Below are positions 22,513-25,948 of a stretch of DNA of 25,948 nt, piece after piece. Numbering within the stretch: the stretch's first letter is position 1; the number at the start of each line of letters is the position of its first letter. The notes under the pieces are model-generated. The model was not told where the DNA came from, made no database searches, and saw only the letters and a list, made by a program, of their open reading frames with translations. Source of the stretch: an uncultured Clostridia bacterium (lineage in GTDB: Bacteria; Bacillota; Clostridia; TANB77; CAG-508); the NCBI GenBank assembly GCA_934167165.1, contig CAKPKG010000018.1, forward strand, positions 1-25,948. The letters are read 5' to 3'. A program made the position numbers and the translations under genes.

Positions 22513-24371
22513 TTCTTTAGTTAATATAGCTTTTACTATATTATTTGTATCTAATTTATATTCTTTCTCTAGCTCTTCTACGCTCCCATGTTTCACAAAG
22601 CAATCATTATACCCAAATCTTTTTGCTTTTATATCTTTTAATTCACTATCATTAATTGCTTCTATAACAGATGTTCCGAAGTCCTCCTTCTATTAGCCCA
22701 TCTTCTATTGTTGCAACATTTTTAGTTTTCTCTACCGATTTTAATATTGTCTCTTTATCCAACGGTTTCAAAAATCGTGCATTTATTACTTCTGTATCAA
22801 TGTTTTCTTTAGCTAGAAGTTCTGCTACTGTTTTTGCTTTTTCTACCATTTTTCCTATTGCAACAATTGTTAAATCTTTTCCTTCTTTTATAACTTCTGC
22901 TCTTCCAAGTTCTACATTATTATGTTGTTCAAAACTTCCTTTTTCTCCCCCTCTTGGATATCTAATAATTACTGGTTTATTTAAGTTTACTGCAAATTCT
23001 AACATTTGTTCTAATTCTTTAAAATCTTTTGGTGCCATTACAACTAGATTAGGTATAGAATTTAAAAAGCACAAATCAAATATTCCTTGGTGAGTTTCTC
23101 CATCTGCTCCAACAATACCAGCCCTATCAACACATATTGTTACTGGTATTTGCTCTAATGCGACATCATGAATAAGTTGATCATATCCTCTTTGTAAAAA
23201 AGATGAATATACCGCAAACACTGGTTTTAATCCAGATGCAGCCATCCCTGCAATCATGCCTACTGCATGTTGCTCTGCAATTCCTACATCGAAAAATCTA
23301 TTAGGAAACTTAGTTGCAAATTCTTTTAACCCTGTTCCATCTTTCATTGCAGCAGTAACAGCTACAATTTTATCGTCTTTTGAAGCAAGTTCAATTAATT
23401 TGTTTCCAAAGACTTTTGAATAATCTTCTTTTGACTTTGATACTAATTCTCCAGTTTTTATATCAAAACTAGAAATACCATGGAACTTATCTGGTGTTTC
23501 TTCTGCAAATTTATATCCTTTTCCTTTTTTAGTCATTACATGTATTAAAATAGGTCCTTCCAAATGCTTGCTTTGTTCTAATATATTTTCTAATTCTTCA
23601 ATATTATGCCCATCTACAGGCCCTAAATATTTAAATCCTATATCCTCAAAATACATATTAGGAATAACCATCTGCTTTATTCCTCTTTTTATATTATGGG
23701 CTAATGTAACAATTGGCTTTCCTATTAATGGAACCTTATTAAAAAATCTTTTTATACAATTATTAGATCTTTTATACATCTTTTTAACTCTAATTTTTGT
23801 AAGTAATGCCGGAACTCCTCCTACATTTTTAGATATACTCATTTCATTATCATTTAATATTACTATAATGTTAGAATTACTACTTCCTGCATCATTTAAC
23901 GCCTCCATAGCCATTCCACCAGTTAATGACCCATCACCTATTACAGCAATTATATGATTTGATTTGTTTTCTAATTCATTTGCTCTTGCCATTCCTAATG
24001 CTACTGATATTGATGTACTGCTATGTCCTGTGTCAAAACTGTCATATTTAGATTCCGATACTTTGGGAAATCCGTGATATGCCACCCAATTTTCTTAGAG
24101 TTTTCATTTGTTCTTTTCTTCCTGTTAAAATTTTATGAACATAGCTTTGATGCCCAACATCCCATACAATTTTATCTTGTGGTAAATCAAAAACACTTTC
24201 AAGTGCAATTGTAAGCTCTACAACACCTAAATTAGAAGCTAAATGTCCTCCATTTTTAGATACTATTTCTAATATATATTCTCTTATTTCTCTTGCTAGC
24301 TCAACTTTTTCCACTAAATTTAAATTTTTTAAATCTTGCGGTTTATTAATTTTGTCTAAAATTTTGCTCAT
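22498..24371 (-). CDS. dxs: 1-deoxy-D-xylulose-5-phosphate synthase, two +1 recoding sites at CGG
   Basis: DXS condenses pyruvate and glyceraldehyde-3-phosphate with thiamine diphosphate, the first step of the MEP isoprenoid pathway. Signatures: SNLGVVELTIALESVFDLP, GHSSTSISVALGMA, VIGDGSLTGGMAMEALNDAG (ThDP/Mg site), GPVDGHNIEEL, DVGIAEQHAVGMIAGMAASG and GADGETHQGIFDLCFL. Breaks: after Ser99 at CGG (24072-24074) and after Leu564 at CGG (22676-22678). Skipping C gives LGGIS-G-FPKVSESKYDSFDTGHSS and LIEGGL-G-TSVIEAINDSELK, the expected family sequence. The total is 623 residues, the normal DXS length; the last 58 (ending KEKNVL) lie in a stretch otherwise without an ORF. Zero-frame reading would stop eight codons after either site. 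Confidence 0.96.
22676..22678 (-). other. Recoding site 8: second CGG in dxs
   Basis: In-frame CGG after CTT (Leu564), followed by A. Skipping C at 22678 gives GGA (Gly565). The immediate upstream GAAGGAGGA is a strong ribosome-binding-like sequence directly before CTT, closely like the prfB arrangement, though it also encodes the conserved Glu-Gly-Gly. Confidence 0.93.
24072..24074 (-). other. Recoding site 7: first CGG in dxs
   Basis: In-frame CGG after TCA (Ser99), followed by A. Skipping C at 24074 gives GGA (Gly100) and restores GGISGFPKVSESK. The zero frame ends in TAA eight codons on. Confidence 0.93.
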
Positions 24372-24456
24372 TAGCTAATCACATTCCTTACTTGTTTTTT
24401 ATTAAATTGAATTGTATCATTTTATTTTGTTTTTATCAACTCTTGATTTAAACAAA

Positions 24457-24489
24457 AAATACTTGTCTTCTATTAAAAGACAAGTATTT
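24457..24489 (-). terminator. Terminator downstream of the 24499-24700 reading frame
   Basis: AAATACTTGTCTT and AAGACAAGTATTT form a perfect stem of about 13 bp, followed on the minus strand by TTTTTTG. It implies a minus-strand transcript from the 24500-24720 region. Confidence 0.85.
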
Positions 24490-24498
24490 CCGCTTCAC

Positions 24499-24700
24499 TC
24501 AATACATTCTCAAGAGTAAAATAAGGCCACTTGCACTAAAAGTGCCTATACCTATTAGCAAAGTTTTTGTAAAATCGTTATTATACATAGCGTTCTTTTT
24601 GTCATGCTTTTTTTGCCAAGAATTGCAAATCAATTCAATTATTGATAAAGCAATTACAACCAATAGAAACGACCAGCATAACCTTGCACATGGTATACAT
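24499..24700 (-). pseudogene. Possible small two-helix membrane protein with a +1 frame break (not at CGG)
   Basis: An open frame ending at 24499 encodes two hydrophobic segments (FLLVVIALSIIELI and LLIGIGTFSASGLILLL) linked by NSWQKKHDKKNAMYNN. It has no usable ATG or ribosome site in frame. The good AGGAGGAATAAA site drives ATG 24700 in the neighbouring frame (MYTMCKVMLVV, stop after 21 codons), one base out of register. A gene with a single +1 break is possible, with a TTG start inside as an alternative. There is no CGG at the junction, so this is not an example of the main pattern. It is followed by a strong terminator. Confidence 0.35.
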
Positions 24701-25011
24701 TTTATTCCTCCTTACAATTGTTTAGAGTTTTTATGTACTTTTGAAAGTACAATAATATTGCAGTATTGCAATAAATTAATTATACAATATATTATTTTTT
24801 TTTGCAATCTTACTACTTTTTCCTTAAAAAGAAAAAAATCGATCCTTCGCAATTAATTTTCGTCTAGATCTAACACAATATTATTTTTTGGCATCTTAAC
24901 GGTACTTATTTGTGAATGAATAGCCTATTTTTTCTGACTATAGTCTCACACCAACTCAAAAAAGTGCCCTGTTGAGCACTTTTTTGAGATTGGCATAAAA
25001 ATTTATTCCTT
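24701..25011. other. Intergenic region without a supported gene
   Basis: About 310 bases of AT-rich sequence. It contains the ribosome site for the frame at 24700, a likely promoter region for that transcript, and the terminator at 24955-24988. A 13-codon ATG frame near 24860-24900 has no ribosome site. Nothing else is visible. Confidence 0.5.
24955..24988 (-). terminator. Terminator of the 25012-25314 gene
   Basis: CTCAAAAAAGTGC and GCACTTTTTTGAG form a perfect 13-bp stem with an 8-base loop. It is symmetrical but placed just after the minus-strand gene. Confidence 0.85.
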
Positions 25012-25314
25012 TTAAAAATCAGCACTTGCAAATACATAAGTATTATCATATCCAGGAACTTCTAAAATTTTTACAAATTTACCTTCTTTTAAATACGGAG
25101 CTAGTGGATATACTTTTCCTTTGCGTTCAAATGAATAATATACCATTTTTGTATCCGTATCACAGCACAATTTAGTTTCAATCAAACCATATTCTGTATT
25201 GTTAGTAGTATAACCACCACTTTTACAATCTCCATAAAGTTTTTTTATGCTGCTTTGTGAATCTTTTGTTGTAAATTCTAAGCGATACCGTTTAGGGTCG
25301 TGTGCTCGTTGCAT
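25012..25314 (-). CDS. Hypothetical accessory protein, contains one in-frame CGG
   Basis: 100 residues, not recognised. Compact beta-rich appearance (YGLIETKLCCDTDTKMVYYS, KFVKILEVPGYDNTYVFASA), soluble, no signal peptide. ATG 25314 has AAAGGAAG upstream. Arg codons include CGA (codon 3), CGG (codon 9, 25288-25290) and CGC (codon 11), none typical of the neighbouring genes. A +1 skip at the CGG would stop after GIA, so CGG must be Arg for this product. Together with its stand-alone promoter/terminator layout near tRNA genes it looks imported. Confidence 0.6.
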   Translation of the reverse strand: MQRAHDPKRYRLEFTTKDSQSSIKKLYGDCKSGGYTTNNTEYGLIETKLCCDTDTKMVYYSFERKGKVYPLAPYLKEGKFVKILEVPGYDNTYVFASADF

Positions 25315-25568
25315 TATGGTCTTCCTTTCTGTAATTTTTTTAAAAGTTATAAATTTTTAGAAGATTTATTTAACATTATATTTAAATAATCTCTTCTATG
25401 AACCAAAAAATTATCACCTCTCTTCTTTTTGTAAAAAAAGTATAGAGAAGTTTGTTAATTCTTCCCTATACAATTTTGCATTAAAAAGAATTAACATTTA
25501 TTCAAAAGAATAAATTCTATATAAATATAACATATTTTTATACTAATTACAATATTATGCCTTCTAAA
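25315..25568. other. AT-rich intergenic region with a hairpin
   Basis: No gene is supported here. TATAGAGAAG and CTTCCCTATA (about 25441-25471) form a hairpin with one mismatch. The rest is A/T-rich sequence that may hold the promoter of the 25012-25314 gene. Confidence 0.5.
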
Positions 25569-25638
25569 TTCGATTCCACAATTTCAAAAAAATTAGCACA
25601 GCCTTCGCTGTGCTTTTTGGTGCTTAGACGCGGAATCG
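25569..25638. repeat. Direct repeat copy 1, includes a tRNA-Phe 3' end fragment
   Basis: A 70-base unit nearly identical to 25728-25796 (one T more in a T run, one C/T change). It contains the hairpin GCACAGC-CTTC-GCTGTGC and then the 3' end of the tRNA-Phe sequence (TGGTGCTTAGACGCGGAATCG on the plus strand, one change), after which it diverges from the tRNA. Confidence 0.88.
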
Positions 25639-25727
25639 GCAAGCCGCGTCGGAAAAATAGTCCACTGGACTATTTTTGCCTGCGTTTCGACTGGCTCCTG
25701 ACCAGTTCGAAACTTGGCAGCCTCCTT
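25639..25727. repeat. Palindrome-rich segment between two direct repeats
   Basis: 89 bases of unusually high GC content. They hold a perfect 12-bp inverted repeat (AAAAATAGTCCA / TGGACTATTTTT, 25653-25677) and a second hairpin (TTCGACTGG / CCAGTTCGAA, about 25686-25711). GACGCGG just before this segment pairs with CCGCGTC inside it. No ORF of interest. Confidence 0.75.
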
Positions 25728-25796
25728 TTCGATTCCACAATTTCAAAAAAATTAGCACAGCCTTCGCTGTGCTTTTGGTGCCTAGACGCGGAATCG
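25728..25796. repeat. Direct repeat copy 2, overlaps the 3' part of tRNA-Phe
   Basis: A 69-base partner of 25569-25638. It holds the tRNA-Phe terminator hairpin GCACAGC-CTTC-GCTGTGC and runs into the T arm of the intact tRNA-Phe. Confidence 0.88.
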
Positions 25797-25851
25797 AACC
25801 ACGGACACGGGGATTTTCAGTCCCCTGCTCTACCAACTGAGCTATCTAGGC
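25776..25851 (-). tRNA. tRNA-Phe(GAA)
   Basis: Acceptor GCCTAGA with TCTAGGC, D arm GCTCAGTTGGTAGAGC, anticodon arm GGGGA-CTGAAAA-TCCCC (anticodon GAA), T arm with GGTTCGATTCC, encoded CCA. Followed by a terminator hairpin. Confidence 0.97.
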
Positions 25852-25872
25852 TTATTTGTTTTTACAAAAAAA

Positions 25873-25948
25873 TGGCGACCCGGATCGGGCTCGAACCGAC
25901 GACCTCTAGCGTGACAGGCTAGCGTTCTAACCAACTGAACTACCGGGC
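25873..25948 (-). tRNA. tRNA-Asp(GUC), missing one 5' base at the window edge
   Basis: Anticodon arm CTAGC-CTGTCAC-GCTAG gives GTC. D arm GTTCAGTTGGTTAGAAC, T arm with GGTTCGAGCCC, encoded CCA. Acceptor pairing with CCGGGTC needs one more G beyond base 25948, so the first nucleotide is outside the window. Confidence 0.95.

Noticed and set aside
969..24371. Random sequencing or assembly errors as the cause of the eight frame breaks
   Set aside because: All eight are the same event (one C before GGN, making an in-frame CGG) at a conserved Gly, and none is at the A/T homopolymers where errors would concentrate in this AT-rich DNA. No other break type occurs in the core genes. A read-level check is still needed.
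969..24371. Pseudogene decay of xseA, spoIIP, relA, recJ and dxs
   Set aside because: Apart from the CGG sites the reading frames are intact, full length and keep their catalytic motifs. Simultaneous loss of these genes with only this one lesion type is implausible.
969..24371. CGG reassigned to another amino acid, or a stop codon reassigned
   Set aside because: Reading CGG as any single amino acid leaves the downstream frame wrong; only a one-base shift restores the proteins. The stop codons at gene ends behave normally.
24542..24856. Plus-strand ORF of 104 codons
   Set aside because: It runs antisense to the small membrane frame, has no ribosome site and a composition typical of a shadow frame.
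24860..24905. Minus-strand 13-codon ORF beginning MPKNNIVLDL
   Set aside because: No ribosome binding site and no supporting context.
25557..25922. ORFs on both strands across the tRNA-Phe/tRNA-Asp region
   Set aside because: They are translations of tRNA genes, terminator hairpins and the direct repeats.
1..25948. CRISPR array, transposase or integrase gene, rRNA
   Set aside because: No regularly spaced repeats and no recognisable transposase, recombinase or rRNA sequence were seen on either strand.

Overview
This is an AT-rich chromosomal segment whose gene content points to an uncultured, probably gut-associated, spore-forming Clostridia-like Firmicute. The evidence is spoIIP, the Asp23/AmaP/DUF2273 envelope cluster, strong AGGAGG ribosome binding sites, TTA- and AGA-dominated codon use, and intrinsic terminators after most units. 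Nearly everything is on the minus strand; the one clear plus-strand gene is a dGTPase-like HD protein.

Layout from high to low coordinates. The right edge holds tRNA-Asp and tRNA-Phe, then a 70-bp direct repeat containing the tRNA-Phe 3' end, and a small accessory gene. Next come dxs, a divergent pair of HD-domain genes, an acyl-CoA synthetase-like gene, an unknown coiled-coil gene, thyA-dfrA, and a tRNA-Met/tRNA-Tyr unit. The tRNA-Tyr gene is interrupted in its anticodon by a 222-nt group I intron. Two small accessory genes follow, then cysS behind a perfect promoter and a short leader peptide with three consecutive Cys codons. The left half is recJ-relA, an MBL hydrolase, hisS and spoIIP, then asp23-amaP-DUF2273-nusB-xseA-xseB, ending in the 5' tip of a probable fhs.

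The main discovery is a recoding pattern. Five conserved housekeeping genes (xseA, spoIIP, relA, recJ, dxs) are broken in the conventional frame at eight places. All eight breaks fall at an in-frame CGG codon. In every case, skipping only the C and reading the next triplet as GGN (Gly) restores the family sequence exactly, at a conserved glycine. Full lengths then come out as whole codon numbers: 395, 382, 734, 562 and 623 residues. I found no in-frame CGG used as Arg in any recognised housekeeping gene, and no frame break elsewhere in them. About twenty other CGG triplets in these genes straddle codon boundaries and do no harm. This suggests that CGG is unassigned or very poorly decoded and triggers +1 frameshifting, or that CGGN is read as a four-base Gly codon. 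Three accessory genes each carry one in-frame CGG that must be Arg for the frame to stay open, as expected if they are recent imports or if decoding is only partly shifted.

Secondary points of interest are the tRNA-Tyr intron, the Cys-codon attenuator of cysS, the tRNA-Phe-end duplication, and an imperfect palindromic intergenic element between relA and the MBL gene. All function calls come from reading the sequence; no database search was run.
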